Positions 43,789 to 53,159 of a stretch of DNA of 64,000 nucleotides are shown here, one piece after another. The DNA is from Sphingomonas sp. S2-65. Lineage in GTDB: Bacteria > Pseudomonadota > Alphaproteobacteria > Sphingomonadales > Sphingomonadaceae. Positions within the stretch are counted from its first letter, which is position 1; the number at the start of each line of letters is the position of its first letter. The stretch lies in contig NZ_CP090953.1 in the NCBI RefSeq assembly GCF_021513175.1, positions 310,001 to 374,000 on the forward strand. Reading direction: 5' to 3'. The translations under genes and the position numbers were made by a program. The notes beneath the pieces are model-generated. The model had not been told where the DNA came from and did not search any database. It saw nothing but the letters and a program-made list of their open reading frames with translations.

Positions 43789-43893
43789 CCCCTTCCGCTT
43801 GCGGGAGGGGTCAGGGGAGGGGCTGTCGTTCAAAGGTAACACTATGGACGCGGACATGCCCTCCCCCGACCCCCTTCCGCTACGCGGAAGGGG
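43789..43893. repeat. BIME-like double hairpin between gap and pgk
   Basis: One hairpin has CCCCTTCCGC (43789-43798) and GCGGGAGGGG (43801-43810). A second, perfect one has CCCCTTCCGC (43871-43880) and GCGGAAGGGG (43884-43893). Between them GGGTCAGGGGAGGG and CCCTCCCCCGACCC are near-perfect complements, so the whole 105-base unit is one larger palindrome. Position inside an operon suggests modulation of mRNA decay between gap and pgk. Confidence 0.65.
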
Positions 43894-43921
43894 AGTGAAT
43901 ACGATAGGGCAGGGCAGGTAA

Positions 43922-45112
43922 ATGGCGCGCAATTTCAAGACGCTCGACGACATGGGCAATATCGCCGGCAAGCGGGTGCTGGTCCGCGAGGATCTGAACG
44001 TGCCGATGGCCGACGGCGCGGTTAGTGACGACACGCGGCTGCGTGCCGCGGTGCAGACCGTCGCCGAGCTGTCGGACAAGGGCGCGATCGTGCTGGTCCT
44101 CGCCCATTTCGGCCGTCCCAAGGCGCCGACGCCTGACCTGTCGCTGGCGCAGCTCACCAAGCCGTTCTCCGAAGTGCTCGGGCGGCCGGTGCGCTATATC
44201 GACTGGGAAGGCGCGGCGGAGAACGTGGCGATGCTGCAGCCGGGCGACATCGCCTTGCTTGAGAATACCCGCTTCTTCGGCGGTGAAGAGAAGAACGATC
44301 CCGCAGTAGTGGCGCGCTTCGCGGCGCTGGGCGACCTGTACGTCAACGACGCATTCTCCGCCGCGCACCGGGCGCACGCCTCGACCGCCGGGCTGGCGCA
44401 TGCGCTCCCGGCCTTTGCCGGGCGACAGATGGAGGCCGAACTCGACGCACTGGACAAGGCGCTGGGCAATCCCGAGCATCCGGTTGCGGCAGTGGTGGGC
44501 GGAGCCAAGGTGTCGACCAAGCTCGACGTGCTCAAGCATCTGGTGGCCAAGGTCGATCACCTGATCATCGGCGGCGGCATGGCCAACACCTTCCTTGCCG
44601 CGCGCGGCGTGAATGTCGGCAAGTCGCTGTGCGAGCATGACCTGACCGGTACCGCCGAGGAAATCCTGGACGCGGCCGACAAGGCGAGCTGCACCGTGCA
44701 CCTGCCCTATGACGTCGTGGTGGCGAAGGAGTTCGCGGCCAACCCGCCGTCGCTGCGCACCGTCAACGTCCACGAAGTCGCGGCGGACGAGATGATCCTG
44801 GACGTCGGTCCCGCGGCGACCGAGGCGCTGGCCGACGTGCTCAAGACCTGCAAGACGCTGGTGTGGAACGGGCCGCTGGGCGCGTTCGAGACGCAGCCGT
44901 TCGACGCGGCGACCGTCGCGCTGGCGCGGACCGCGGCGGCGCTGACCACCGAAGGATCGCTGGTGTCGGTGGCGGGCGGTGGCGACACCGTCGCGGCGCT
45001 GAACCAGGCGGGTGTCGCCGGGCAGTTCAGCTTCGTATCCACGGCGGGCGGTGCCTTCCTGGAATGGATGGAAGGCAAGGAGCTTCCCGGCGTCGCGGCG
45101 CTGGCGCGCTGA
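43922..45112 (+). CDS. pgk: Phosphoglycerate kinase
   Basis: The 396-residue enzyme transfers phosphate from 1,3-bisphosphoglycerate to ADP. It carries [13 protein letters not shown] near the N-terminus, LAHFGRPK, the [14 protein letters not shown] block, [10 protein letters not shown] at the mid-domain, and the C-terminal [17 protein letters not shown] phosphate loop. Length is normal. The ATG at 43922 lies 152 bases after gap, a gap occupied by a palindromic repeat. It is likely still part of the gap transcript but may be adjusted separately. Confidence 0.97.
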   Translation: MARNFKTLDDMGNIAGKRVLVREDLNVPMADGAVSDDTRLRAAVQTVAELSDKGAIVLVLAHFGRPKAPTPDLSLAQLTKPFSEVLGRPVRYIDWEGAAENVAMLQPGDIALLENTRFFGGEEKNDPAVVARFAALGDLYVNDAFSAAHRAHASTAGLAHALPAFAGRQMEAELDALDKALGNPEHPVAAVVGGAKVSTKLDVLKHLVAKVDHLIIGGGMANTFLAARGVNVGKSLCEHDLTGTAEEILDAADKASCTVHLPYDVVVAKEFAANPPSLRTVNVHEVAADEMILDVGPAATEALADVLKTCKTLVWNGPLGAFETQPFDAATVALARTAAALTTEGSLVSVAGGGDTVAALNQAGVAGQFSFVSTAGGAFLEWMEGKELPGVAALAR

Positions 45113-45248
45113 AGCGCGAGGCGCGCTTGCCGTTAAGTGCCAGGAGTCACTGGGTACGAATTTCTAAGGCGTCAGCGTTGTCAGCGGTGTCGCCTCGGGA
45201 AGCGGTGCGGTACAGCCGCGCGATCGGCCACGAATCCTTGGGGACATC

Positions 45249-46163
45249 ATGAGCATCACGCCTGCCGTCAAAGCCATTCTCGCCAACTATGAATCCGACA
45301 ATCCCGGCGTGAAGGCGAACCTTGCCCGCATCCTGATGCAGGGGCGGCTGGGCGGTACCGGCAAGCTGGTGATTCTGCCCGTCGACCAGGGCTTCGAGCA
45401 TGGGCCGGCACGCAGCTTCGCGATCAACCCGGACGCGTACGATCCGCACTACCACTTTCAGCTGGCGATCGATGCCGGCCTGTCGGCCTATGCCGCGCCG
45501 CTGGGGATGATCGAGGCGGGCGCAGACACCTTTGCCGGGCAGATCCCGACGATCCTGAAGGTCAACAGCTCGAACAGCTGGGCTACATCGATCAGCCAGG
45601 CGCAGACCGGCAGCGTCGAAGACGCGCTGCGGCTGGGCTGCGCGGCGATCGGCTTCACCATCTATCCCGGTTCGGACGGCATCTTCGACGCGATGGAGCA
45701 GATCGCGGCGCTGTCGGCAGAGGCGAAGTCGGTAGGCATCGCAACCGTCATCTGGTCGTATCCGCGCGGCGGCGACATTTCCAAGGCGGGCGAGCTGGCG
45801 CTCGATGTCGGCGCCTATGCCGCGCACATGGCGGCGCTGCTGGGAGCGCACATCATCAAGGTGAAGCTGCCGAGCGACCATATCGAACAGAAGGATGCGC
45901 AAAAGGCGTATGAGGGCACCGACTGGTCCGCGCAGTCCGAGCGCGTGCGGCACGTCGTGAAATCATGCTTCAGCGGGCGCCGCATCGTCGTGTTCTCGGG
46001 GGGTGCGTCCAAGGGCGAGGACGCGGTGTACCAGGACGCACGCGACATTCGCGATGGCGGCGGCAATGGCTCGATCATCGGCCGCAATACGTTCCAGCGC
46101 CCGCGTGCCGAAGCGATCGCGATGCTCGACAAGCTGGTGCGCATCTACAAGAACGAGGAATAA
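45249..46163 (+). CDS. fba: Fructose-bisphosphate aldolase, class I (DhnA/FbaB type)
   Basis: The 304-residue TIM-barrel aldolase belongs to the archaeal/FbaB class I group, which uses a Schiff-base lysine and no metal. It shows KLVILPVDQGFEHGPARSF near the N-terminus, TIYPGSDGIFDAMEQ, the likely catalytic Lys in GAHIIKVKLPSDHI, and the phosphate loop VVFSGGASKGEDAVYQ. It completes the cluster tkt-gap-pgk-fba. The ATG at 45249 lies 136 bases after pgk, enough for its own promoter. A strong hairpin terminator follows. Confidence 0.93.
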   Translation: MSITPAVKAILANYESDNPGVKANLARILMQGRLGGTGKLVILPVDQGFEHGPARSFAINPDAYDPHYHFQLAIDAGLSAYAAPLGMIEAGADTFAGQIPTILKVNSSNSWATSISQAQTGSVEDALRLGCAAIGFTIYPGSDGIFDAMEQIAALSAEAKSVGIATVIWSYPRGGDISKAGELALDVGAYAAHMAALLGAHIIKVKLPSDHIEQKDAQKAYEGTDWSAQSERVRHVVKSCFSGRRIVVFSGGASKGEDAVYQDARDIRDGGGNGSIIGRNTFQRPRAEAIAMLDKLVRIYKNEE

Positions 46164-46203
46164 ACTTCCCGCCGCTCTGGCGGCTTGGTTGGAGAGGATG
46201 CAG

Positions 46204-46239
46204 GCGGCGGCAGCGGGCACAGACCCGCGCCGCCGTTTT
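46204..46239 (+). terminator. Intrinsic terminator after fba
   Basis: CGGCGGCAGCGGG and CCCGCGCCGCCG form a long GC-rich stem (one bulged A) around CACAGA, followed by TTTT at 46236-46239, 41 bases after the fba stop. It marks the end of the glycolytic unit. Confidence 0.75.
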
Positions 46240-46255
46240 CGCTGCCGACTCCTGG

Positions 46256-47014
46256 CTAACCGGTAGATCCCATCAACTGGCGGACCATTGCCTTCAGCGT
46301 CTGTGCGTCGTGAATGGCATGGGCATCGATGTCGTTGTTGAAATAAGCCCAGACCTCCCGGCCACCCCGGGCCTCGCCAGCCATCCAGTCGGCCCAGGCG
46401 AGCAGGCGTTCGTCCGAGTAGCGGCCCCAATATTTGCCAACCCCGCCATGGAAGCGGACATAGGCGATCGGCCCGACCGCGATCTCGGGGCTCTGCAGGT
46501 CAGGCATGTCGTGTGCGCAGAAGCTGGCGCCGTGACGGTCCAGCAGCGCGAAGACCTCGTCGGTGTACCAGCTCTTGTCGCGAAACTCAAAGACGTTGGT
46601 CACGTCCTTGGGGGCAAGGTGCAGGAAGCTGTCGAGCCGCTCGAGGTTGACGCGGAAGCGGGGTGGGAGCTGGTAGAGGATGGGCCCAAGCGAGGCGCCC
46701 AGATGCCGGAACGGGGGCATCATCCGCGCGAGCGGTTCTTCGCAATCCTTGAGCTTCTTGGCCTGGGTGAGGAAGCGGTTCGCCTTCACCGCATAGCGGA
46801 AGCCGGGCGGGGCTTGCGCTGCCCAGGCGTCGAACGTCTCGGCCTTAGGCAGGCGGTAGAAGCTGTTGTTGATCTCCACCGTGTCGAAATGCTCGGCATA
46901 GAAGGCGAACCAGTTCTTGACCGCGAGCTTGTCGGGGTAGAAGCGGCCACGCCAATGCGGGTAGATCCAGCCGGAACACCCGATGTGAATTGTCGCGGAC
47001 CCGGAGCCTTGCAT
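46256..47014 (-). CDS. DUF72 (YecE-like) protein
   Basis: The 252-residue TIM-barrel-like protein has the DUF72 pattern: [19 protein letters not shown] at the start, [38 protein letters not shown], and the late [13 protein letters not shown] strand (here [20 protein letters not shown]). The activity of the family is unknown. The only start before the conserved region is the ATG at 47014. It overlaps the divergent thiE start by two bases (CATG), and CAGGA lies six bases upstream of it, inside thiE. Confidence 0.88.
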   Translation of the reverse strand: MQGSGSATIHIGCSGWIYPHWRGRFYPDKLAVKNWFAFYAEHFDTVEINNSFYRLPKAETFDAWAAQAPPGFRYAVKANRFLTQAKKLKDCEEPLARMMPPFRHLGASLGPILYQLPPRFRVNLERLDSFLHLAPKDVTNVFEFRDKSWYTDEVFALLDRHGASFCAHDMPDLQSPEIAVGPIAYVRFHGGVGKYWGRYSDERLLAWADWMAGEARGGREVWAYFNNDIDAHAIHDAQTLKAMVRQLMGSTG

Positions 47015-47711
47015 GAACGATCCTGAAATTGTCGACCTGGACGAAGAGAACGCACTGGCGGGCTTTGCGGACAATTTCGTGCGCGACAGCCGCCGTCCGG
47101 CCTGCCAGCTCTACCTGATCTCGCCACTGGACGTGGAAGGCGCGTTTGCGGATCGGCTGGCACGGGCACTGGATGCCGGCCCGGTTGCCGCGTTCCAGTT
47201 CCGAGTGAAGGACGTCGACCAGCATGAGGCGGCCCGGCTGGCCGAGCCGTTGCAGCGCATCTGTTCCGACCGCGACGTGGCGTTCATCGTCAACGACAGC
47301 ATCAGCCTCGCCAAGCGGCTCGGCGCCGACGGCGTGCATCTGGGGCAGGAGGACGGCGATCCACGCGAGGCGCGCTCGGTGCTCGGGCCCTCGGCGCAGG
47401 TCGGGGTCACCTGCCACGGCAGCCGCCACCTGGCGATGGAGGCCGGCGAGGCGGGGGCGGACTATGTCGCGTTCGGCGCCTTTTATCCCACCACGACCAA
47501 GGAAGCGCGTCACCGGGCGGAAACCCCGCTGCTGAGCTGGTGGACGACGGTGTTCGAGATCCCGTGCGTGGCGATCGGCGGGATCACGCCGGATAATGCA
47601 GCGCCGCTGGTGGCTGCGGGCGCGGACTTCGTCGCGGCATCCGGTGCAGTGTGGGGCGGGGACGAGGCGGCAGCAGTGAGGGCGTTTGCCGAGGTGTTAA
47701 AGGGGCCATAA
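47013..47711 (+). CDS. thiE: Thiamine phosphate synthase family protein
   Basis: The 232-residue protein has ThiE landmarks in order: [16 protein letters not shown] (phosphate and pyrophosphate Arg/Lys), [54 protein letters not shown] and [22 protein letters not shown]. It joins the pyrimidine and thiazole phosphates to thiamine phosphate. Its N-terminal ~30 residues are an extra acidic segment. The ATG at 47013 has GGAG seven bases upstream. No other thi gene or TPP riboswitch is nearby, so a related but different role cannot be excluded. Confidence 0.82.
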   Translation: MNDPEIVDLDEENALAGFADNFVRDSRRPACQLYLISPLDVEGAFADRLARALDAGPVAAFQFRVKDVDQHEAARLAEPLQRICSDRDVAFIVNDSISLAKRLGADGVHLGQEDGDPREARSVLGPSAQVGVTCHGSRHLAMEAGEAGADYVAFGAFYPTTTKEARHRAETPLLSWWTTVFEIPCVAIGGITPDNAAPLVAAGADFVAASGAVWGGDEAAAVRAFAEVLKGP

Positions 47712-47771
47712 GGAAACAAAGACCGGCTTCGCGTCGTTCTTCCTGCTGACTTAGGTTGGTTGGAGTAGCTT

Positions 47772-48779
47772 GTGCGTAAATTGGTCGGTGTTGCTTCTCT
47801 TGCCTTGATCTCCCTTGCGCCTGCGGTGGCGCAGCAACCCCGATCCAAGGCAAAGCCGCCGATCGACTGGACGGTGATGCACGCGCAGGTGATCCTCGAT
47901 CGGCTGGGCTTTTCACCGGGGATCATCGACGGGCGCGAGGGCCAGTCGCTGACGGCGGCGCTGAAGGGTTTCCAGGAAGCGCGCGGGCTGAAGACGAGCG
48001 GCGAACTCGATCGCCCGACGCTGGGCGCGCTGCACCAGTATCGCGAATGGCGGCCGGTGGTGAAGATGGCGGTGCCCGACGCGGCGCTGCAGGGGTTCTT
48101 CGTCAACCCGGTGCCCAAGGATCCCGAGGAGCAGGCCAAGCTGCCGTCGATCGGCTATAGCCGTCCGCTCGAGAAGATGGGCGAGATGTTCCACACCACG
48201 CCCGACGTGCTGGTGGAGCTGAACCCGGGTGCGGGCAAGATCGCGCAGGGCGCGGTGTTCGTGTTCCCGAACGTGGCGGCGCAATCGCGCGACTATCGCG
48301 GCGAGTCGCTGAAGCCCGAGTGGAAGCTGACGCTGAGCGAGCTCAATGTCGACGCGAACCAGCCCGCAGGCGACCATCTGGTGGTCGACAAGTCGGAGAA
48401 GGTGCTCAAGGTCTTCGACAAGGACGACAAGCTGGTCGCCCAGTTCACTGCGTCGATGGGCAGCGAGCACGACCCGCTGCCGATCGGCACGTGGAAGATC
48501 AACGTCGCCGATACCAACCCCAAATTCCACTTCAACCCGGACCTGTTCTGGGATGCCAAGGCAGGCGATGAAAAGACGCTCCTGCCACCGGGGCCGAACG
48601 GGCCGGTAGGCGTGGTGTGGCTCGATCTGTCCAAGGAGCATTACGGCATCCACGGCACGCCCGAGCCGCAGAATATCGGACGCACCGAAAGCCATGGCTG
48701 CATTCGCCTGGCCAATTGGGACGCGGCGCGGCTGGCGCTGATGATCAAGCCTGGTGCGAAGGCGGTGTTCCAGGAGTGA
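47772..48779 (+). CDS. L,D-transpeptidase with peptidoglycan-binding domain
   Basis: A 335-residue exported enzyme: a signal peptide cleaved near AVAQ (20-21), a PG_binding_1 domain (about 35-88, with the FQEARGLKTSGELDRPTLGAL pattern), a LysM-like central part, and a C-terminal YkuD domain with HYGIHGTPEP and the active site ESHGCIRLANWDAARL, catalytic C310. It forms 3-3 cross-links or attaches proteins to peptidoglycan. The start is GTG at 47772. It is followed five bases later by an M23 peptidase gene, making a cell-wall pair. Confidence 0.9.
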   Translation: MRKLVGVASLALISLAPAVAQQPRSKAKPPIDWTVMHAQVILDRLGFSPGIIDGREGQSLTAALKGFQEARGLKTSGELDRPTLGALHQYREWRPVVKMAVPDAALQGFFVNPVPKDPEEQAKLPSIGYSRPLEKMGEMFHTTPDVLVELNPGAGKIAQGAVFVFPNVAAQSRDYRGESLKPEWKLTLSELNVDANQPAGDHLVVDKSEKVLKVFDKDDKLVAQFTASMGSEHDPLPIGTWKINVADTNPKFHFNPDLFWDAKAGDEKTLLPPGPNGPVGVVWLDLSKEHYGIHGTPEPQNIGRTESHGCIRLANWDAARLALMIKPGAKAVFQE

Positions 48780-48783
48780 TGCG

Positions 48784-49371
48784 ATGACGCGTGGCAGGTG
48801 GATCGGCTGGGGATTGGCGGCGCTGCTGCTGGCCTCAGCCGTTGGCTATCTGTCGCTGGTGCGGATCACAGTACTGCCGGCGGACCAGGCGCGCCCGGCC
48901 GTGGCGGTTCCTCAGCGGATCGAGGCGGAGCCGGTCGACCGGCAGCCGCTGGTGCTGCCGGTGGCGGGCGTCACTCGCCGCCAGCTGAGCGACACCTGGG
49001 GGCAGAGCCGTGGCGGCGGTGCCCGGGAACATCATGCGATCGACATCCTCGCGCCGCGCGGCACGCCGGTACTCGCCGCAGCGAGCGGGCGCGTCGAGAA
49101 GATCTTCGAAAGCGGCAATGGCGGGCACACGGTCTATGTCCGGCTGCCCGACGCGCGCACGGTCCATTATTATGCGCATCTCGACCGCTATCTCACCGCT
49201 GAGGGCCAAGTGGTGCGGCAGGGGCAGGCGATCGCGACGGTGGGCGACACCGGCAGCGCTGCCGGCACGCCGCACCTGCATTTCGAGATCAAGACGATGC
49301 GCCCGGGCGAGCGCTGGTGGCAGGGCGACAACGTCAACCCGTACCCGCTGCTGATGCGCGGCGGGGACTGA
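48784..49371 (+). CDS. M23-family (LytM) peptidase, membrane anchored
   Basis: A 195-residue protein with one N-terminal hydrophobic helix (about 7-28) and a LytM domain. Zinc and catalytic residues are complete: H83 and D87 (HHAID), and H164/H166 (HLHFEIK), so unlike many divisome LytM factors it should be an active peptidoglycan endopeptidase. The ATG at 48784 has AGGAG eight to twelve bases upstream, within the end of the preceding transpeptidase gene. The two probably act on the same cross-links. Confidence 0.88.
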   Translation: MTRGRWIGWGLAALLLASAVGYLSLVRITVLPADQARPAVAVPQRIEAEPVDRQPLVLPVAGVTRRQLSDTWGQSRGGGAREHHAIDILAPRGTPVLAAASGRVEKIFESGNGGHTVYVRLPDARTVHYYAHLDRYLTAEGQVVRQGQAIATVGDTGSAAGTPHLHFEIKTMRPGERWWQGDNVNPYPLLMRGGD

Positions 49372-49446
49372 GCGGCGCTTGCGACGTTGGCCGTGCCCGG
49401 CTAAGGGGCCGGCTTCGGCTCTTTCTCAGCTTACAGGTCTCGGATC

Positions 49447-50010
49447 ATGAAGATCAGCGGCGTGGACATCCGTCCCGGCAACATCATCGAATATGAAGGC
49501 GGCATCTGGCGCGCCGTTAAGATTCAGCACACCCAGCCCGGCAAGGGCGGGGCATACATGCAGGTCGAGCTCAAGAACCTGCGCGACGGACGGAAGAACA
49601 ACGTCCGCTTCCGCTCGGCGGAGTCCGTGGAGCGCGTGCGGCTCGACACCAAGGATTTCCAGTTCCTGTTCGCGGATGGCGACGTGCTGACGTTCATGGA
49701 CAAGATCACCTATGACCAGACCACGCTGCCGCGCGATCTGCTCGGCGACGCCGCGGCGTTCCTGCAGGACGGCATGGACGTGGTGATGGAGCTGTATGAC
49801 GAGGATCCGATCAGCGTGCAGCTGCCCGACACGATCGAAGCGACGATCGTCGAGGCCGACGCGGTGGTGAAGGGGCAGACCGCCTCTTCGTCGTACAAGC
49901 CGGCCGTGCTCGACAACGGCGTGCGCATCATGGTCCCCCCGCACATCGCGTCGGGAACCCGCATCGTCGTCGACGTGTACGAACAGACCTATGTCCGCCG
50001 CGCGGACTGA
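49447..50010 (+). CDS. efp: Elongation factor P
   Basis: The 187-residue, three-domain factor relieves ribosome stalling at polyproline. It starts [19 protein letters not shown]. The tip loop is [10 protein letters not shown], with K33 at the position that carries beta-lysine or rhamnose modification in other bacteria. No modification enzyme gene is seen here. The C-terminal domain ends [14 protein letters not shown]. Its stop overlaps the next gene's start (TGATG). The window contains Pro-rich proteins that would benefit from it. Confidence 0.96.
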   Translation: MKISGVDIRPGNIIEYEGGIWRAVKIQHTQPGKGGAYMQVELKNLRDGRKNNVRFRSAESVERVRLDTKDFQFLFADGDVLTFMDKITYDQTTLPRDLLGDAAAFLQDGMDVVMELYDEDPISVQLPDTIEATIVEADAVVKGQTASSSYKPAVLDNGVRIMVPPHIASGTRIVVDVYEQTYVRRAD

Positions 50011-50327
50011 TGCCCAAGATCATCCAAGACGCGCGTAGCTTCCGGGCCCAACGCCCGTGGGGTGCCCGCGATTTGGTGGAGATTGAAGGCGCGACCGCGC
50101 GCTTGCATTGGGCCGACCAGCCGTACCAGTGGCACATCAACGATGGCGCAGAGTTGTTTTGCGTGATCGATGGTGTTGTCGATATGCATTACCGGCTGGA
50201 CGGCGGAGAACATGTCGCTCGGCTTGGTGCGGGCGACATGTTTGTGGCGGACGTCGGCGACGAGCACGTCGCACATCCCGTGGGCGAAGCCCGCATCCTG
50301 GTTTTCGAGCGCAAGGGCTCTGTATAA
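50010..50327 (+). CDS. Small cupin-domain protein
   Basis: A 105-residue single cupin. The first motif region contains HINDGAELFCVIDGVVDMHY, and the second GDMFVADVGDEHVAHPVGEARI, with histidines and a Glu/Asp where metal ligands usually sit. Substrate is unknown; small cupins of this shape include isomerases and sensing domains. The ATG overlaps the efp stop by one base, so it is coupled to efp. It is followed after one base by the suhB-like gene, giving an efp-cupin-suhB run. Confidence 0.8.
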   Translation: MPKIIQDARSFRAQRPWGARDLVEIEGATARLHWADQPYQWHINDGAELFCVIDGVVDMHYRLDGGEHVARLGAGDMFVADVGDEHVAHPVGEARILVFERKGSV

Positions 50328-50328
50328 A

Positions 50329-51150
50329 ATGGTAGCGCATTCCGGCATCATCACCGTCATCGAGCGCGCCGCCCGTAAGGCGGGGCCGCAGCTGCGGCGT
50401 GACTTTAACGAGGTCCAGCACCTTCAGGTGAGCCGGAAGGGGCCTGCCGACTTCGTGTCGATGGCCGACCGCCGCGCCGAAGACACGCTGATCGAGGAAC
50501 TCCAGAGGGCGCGTCCGGACTGGGGCTTCCTGGTCGAGGAGCGCGGCGAGATCGCCGGCGATCCCGACCTGCCGCGCTGGATCATCGATCCGCTCGACGG
50601 AACGTCCAACTTCCTTCACGGCATCCCGCATTTCTGCATGTCGATCGCGGTGGAAGACCCTCGGGGCACGCAGGGCAAGCCCGAGATCACCCATGGCTAT
50701 ATCTACCAGCCGCTGACCGACGAGAGCTTCTGGGCCGAGAAGGGGCGGGGCGCCTGGCTGCAGGACCAGCGGCTGCGCGTCTCGGCGCGCCGCGAGCTGC
50801 CCGATGCGCTGATCGCCACGGGCATCCCGTTCATGGGACATGGCAATTTCGCCGAATGGACTCGGATCTTCGGCGCAGTGGCGCCCGAAGTGGCGGGCAT
50901 TCGCCGCCTGGGCGCCGCTGCGCTGGATCTCGCCTGGGTCGCCGCCGGGCGCTTCGACGGTTTCTGGGAATCGGATCTGAAGCCGTGGGACGTCGCGGCG
51001 GGCATGCTGCTGGTCAAGGAAGCCGGCGGCTTCGTCACCGACTATCGCGGCCAGGACATGGCGAACGAGCGGAACCAGTATCTGGCCGCCAACGACGTGC
51101 TGCATTCCAAGCTGCACAAGCTGGTCGCGGGCGCGCTGCGCAACAAGTGA
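50329..51150 (+). CDS. suhB: Inositol monophosphatase family protein
   Basis: The 273-residue lithium-sensitive phosphatase has a metal site formed by FLVEERGE (E70), WIIDPLDGTSNFLHGIPHF (D87, D90) and the C-terminal WDVAAGMLLVKEAGG. In bacteria SuhB also acts as an RNA polymerase/antitermination factor in rRNA synthesis, which this homologue may share. The ATG at 50329 (MVAHSGIITVIERAAR) follows the cupin stop by one base. The in-frame region before it is cupin shadow. It ends ~190 bases before the nuo operon. Confidence 0.9.
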   Translation: MVAHSGIITVIERAARKAGPQLRRDFNEVQHLQVSRKGPADFVSMADRRAEDTLIEELQRARPDWGFLVEERGEIAGDPDLPRWIIDPLDGTSNFLHGIPHFCMSIAVEDPRGTQGKPEITHGYIYQPLTDESFWAEKGRGAWLQDQRLRVSARRELPDALIATGIPFMGHGNFAEWTRIFGAVAPEVAGIRRLGAAALDLAWVAAGRFDGFWESDLKPWDVAAGMLLVKEAGGFVTDYRGQDMANERNQYLAANDVLHSKLHKLVAGALRNK

Positions 51151-51254
51151 TCTGAACCGGCGGTTCAGGCTGCCGGATCCTTCGATTGGCATGCCAGGCG
51201 CTGCCGTTCGCGGTGGCGCCTGTTTGCATGCGCAACGATGCCGCCCCTTATTAT

Positions 51255-51269
51255 TGCGAGTGATTCTCA
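51255..51269. promoter_or_regulatory. Fur-box-like site upstream of nuoA
   Basis: TGCGAGTGATTCTCA has the 7-1-7 inverted layout of Fur boxes (half sites TGCGAGT and, reversed, TGAGAAT; five of seven agree), 75 bases before the nuoA start in the suhB-nuo intergenic region. It would allow iron control of the Fe-S-rich complex I. Found by eye only. Confidence 0.4.
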
Positions 51270-51343
51270 CGGGTTCCGGCCCTTGCCGCACCCTCCCCAT
51301 CGGCCTAAAGCCCACCTCAAATTCCGCAGTCGCGAGAAGGCCC

Positions 51344-51718
51344 TTGGTCGATCTGATTCAATATCTGCCGATCCTCCTGTTCCTGGGAGTGGCATTGGTG
51401 CTGTCGAGCGCCTTCGTGTTCCTGCCGATGGCGGTTGGGCGCCTCACCGGCGCGCACAAGCCGACTCCGGAGAAGCTCACGGAATATGAGTGCGGCTTCC
51501 CGGCGTTCGAGGACTCGCGCAGCCAGTTCGACGTGCGTTTTTATCTCGTTGCCATTCTGTTCATCGTCTTCGATCTCGAGGCTGCCTTCCTATATCCTTG
51601 GGCAGTCAGCGTGTTTGATCTCGGCTGGACCGCCTGGATCTCGATGATGATCTTCATTGCCGAGCTGGCGCTCGGCCTGGTTTATGCTTGGAAGAAAGGT
51701 GCGTTGGAGTGGGAGTAG
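51344..51718 (+). CDS. nuoA: NADH-quinone oxidoreductase subunit A
   Basis: The 124-residue membrane subunit of complex I has three helices (about 8-28, 66-86, 95-115) and the conserved loop [21 protein letters not shown], which carries the quinone-gate cysteine. The start is read as TTG at 51344 ([12 protein letters not shown]), right after GAGAAGG; no in-frame ATG is suitably placed. It opens the nuo operon. The 193 bases upstream of it contain a small inverted repeat (51152-51168) and the Fur-box-like site. Confidence 0.92.
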   Translation: MVDLIQYLPILLFLGVALVLSSAFVFLPMAVGRLTGAHKPTPEKLTEYECGFPAFEDSRSQFDVRFYLVAILFIVFDLEAAFLYPWAVSVFDLGWTAWISMMIFIAELALGLVYAWKKGALEWE

Positions 51719-52257
51719 AACTCAGCCCGACCCAGCCGCAAATGGCTCCGGGGACGCTCCCCAATCCTGCGTTTCTCGACGACATCAACGCCGAGATCGG
51801 CGACAAGGGCTTCTTGGTCACCTCGACCGAGGAGCTGTTCCAGTGGGCGCGCACGGGCTCGCTGTGGTGGATGACCTTTGGCCTGGCGTGCTGCGCGGTC
51901 GAGATGATCCACGTCAACATGCCGCGCTATGACATGGAGCGCTTCGGTGCCGCCCCCCGCGCGTCTCCGCGCCAGTCCGACGTGATGATCGTCGCGGGCA
52001 CGCTGTGCAACAAGATGGCTCCTGCGCTGCGCCGCGTCTACGATCAGATGTCCGAGCCCAAATACGTGATCTCGATGGGATCGTGTGCGAATGGCGGCGG
52101 CTATTACCACTATAGCTACAGCGTCGTGCGCGGCTGCGATCGCATCGTGCCGGTCGACATCTATGTCCCGGGGTGCCCGCCGACTGCCGAGGCGCTGCTC
52201 TATGGCGTGATGCAGCTGCAGCGGAAGATCCGCCGCATCGGGACGCTGGAACGGTGA
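51709..52257 (+). CDS. nuoB: NADH-quinone oxidoreductase subunit B
   Basis: The 182-residue subunit holds cluster N2, the last Fe-S centre before quinone. Ligands are in [10 protein letters not shown] (adjacent cysteines), [12 protein letters not shown] and [12 protein letters not shown]. The start is taken as GTG at 51709 (VGVELSP), overlapping the end of nuoA by ten bases; a TTG at 51688 or ATG at 51742 is possible. The stop overlaps the nuoC start (GTGA). Confidence 0.95.
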   Translation: MGVELSPTQPQMAPGTLPNPAFLDDINAEIGDKGFLVTSTEELFQWARTGSLWWMTFGLACCAVEMIHVNMPRYDMERFGAAPRASPRQSDVMIVAGTLCNKMAPALRRVYDQMSEPKYVISMGSCANGGGYYHYSYSVVRGCDRIVPVDIYVPGCPPTAEALLYGVMQLQRKIRRIGTLER

Positions 52258-53159
52258 AGGCGCCGGCTCCCCGCTACGCGTCGAATGATGGCGTGATCGA
52301 GGCCGCACAGGCGGCGCTCGGCGACGCGATCGTCGAGGCCAAGGATGCCGTGGGCGAAGTGTCGCTGACGGTGACGCGCGACCGGCTGGTCGACGTCATG
52401 ATCGCGCTGCGCGATACGCCGGGCCTTGAGTATCAGATGCTCATGGAGATCGCCGGTGCGGACTATCCGCAGCGGCCTGAGCGGTTCGACATCGTCTATC
52501 ATCTGCTGAGCCTCACTCGGAACCACCGCATCCGCGTGCGCGTGATGACCGACGAGGAGCAAGCGGTGCCCTCCGTGACCGAGCTTTGGCCGGTCGCCGG
52601 CTGGCTCGAGCGCGAAGTGTACGACCTCTACGGCGTGCTGTTCGACGGCAACATGGACCTTCGCCGCATCCTGACCGACTATGGCTTCCAGGGGCATCCG
52701 CTCCGGAAGGACTTCCCGATGACCGGGTATGTCGAGATGCGCTATTCCGAGGAAGCCAAGCGCGTCGTCTATGAGCCCGTCAACCTGGCGCAGGACTTCC
52801 GCAACTTCGACTTCATGAGCCCGTGGGAAGGCGCTGCGTACGTGCTGCCGGGCGACGAGAAGTCGACTGGTGCAGGCCCTGCCGATACGCCGCAGTCCAA
52901 GTCCGCGCCCGCGCCGACTCCGGCTGGCGTGCCGCCGGTGCCGCAGGAAAAGGGCGCGCCCACGCCGGTCACCGCCGATGATGTGGTGAAGGCGGGCGAC
53001 GCGGCATCGAAGGATGTCGAGCCGCAGGCCAAGCGCGCGAAGACCGACGATGGTGCGGGAAGCACCGGCGCTGGCCAGAGCGAACCTGGCAACCAGCCCG
53101 AGCAGAAGCCGAAGGACCCCGATGTCATGCCTAGCAAGGGCGAGGGTCAGAACCAATGA
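52254..53159 (+). CDS. nuoC: NADH-quinone oxidoreductase subunit C with long C-terminal tail
   Basis: The first ~200 of 301 residues are a normal NuoC ([20 protein letters not shown], then [15 protein letters not shown], and [14 protein letters not shown]). The family normally ends near FDFMSPWEG (~184-192). Here ~100 more residues follow, rich in Pro, Ala, Lys, Gln and Asp and probably disordered. Base composition of the tail resembles the rest of the gene, and the frame continues cleanly to the nuoD overlap (ATGA), so it is not a sequencing frameshift. The start is GTG at 52254, coupled to nuoB. Confidence 0.93.
   Translation: MKAPAPRYASNDGVIEAAQAALGDAIVEAKDAVGEVSLTVTRDRLVDVMIALRDTPGLEYQMLMEIAGADYPQRPERFDIVYHLLSLTRNHRIRVRVMTDEEQAVPSVTELWPVAGWLEREVYDLYGVLFDGNMDLRRILTDYGFQGHPLRKDFPMTGYVEMRYSEEAKRVVYEPVNLAQDFRNFDFMSPWEGAAYVLPGDEKSTGAGPADTPQSKSAPAPTPAGVPPVPQEKGAPTPVTADDVVKAGDAASKDVEPQAKRAKTDDGAGSTGAGQSEPGNQPEQKPKDPDVMPSKGEGQNQ

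Noticed and set aside
46900..47020. TPP riboswitch before thiE
   Set aside because: The upstream region is the coding sequence of the divergent DUF72 gene, and no THI-box pattern was seen.
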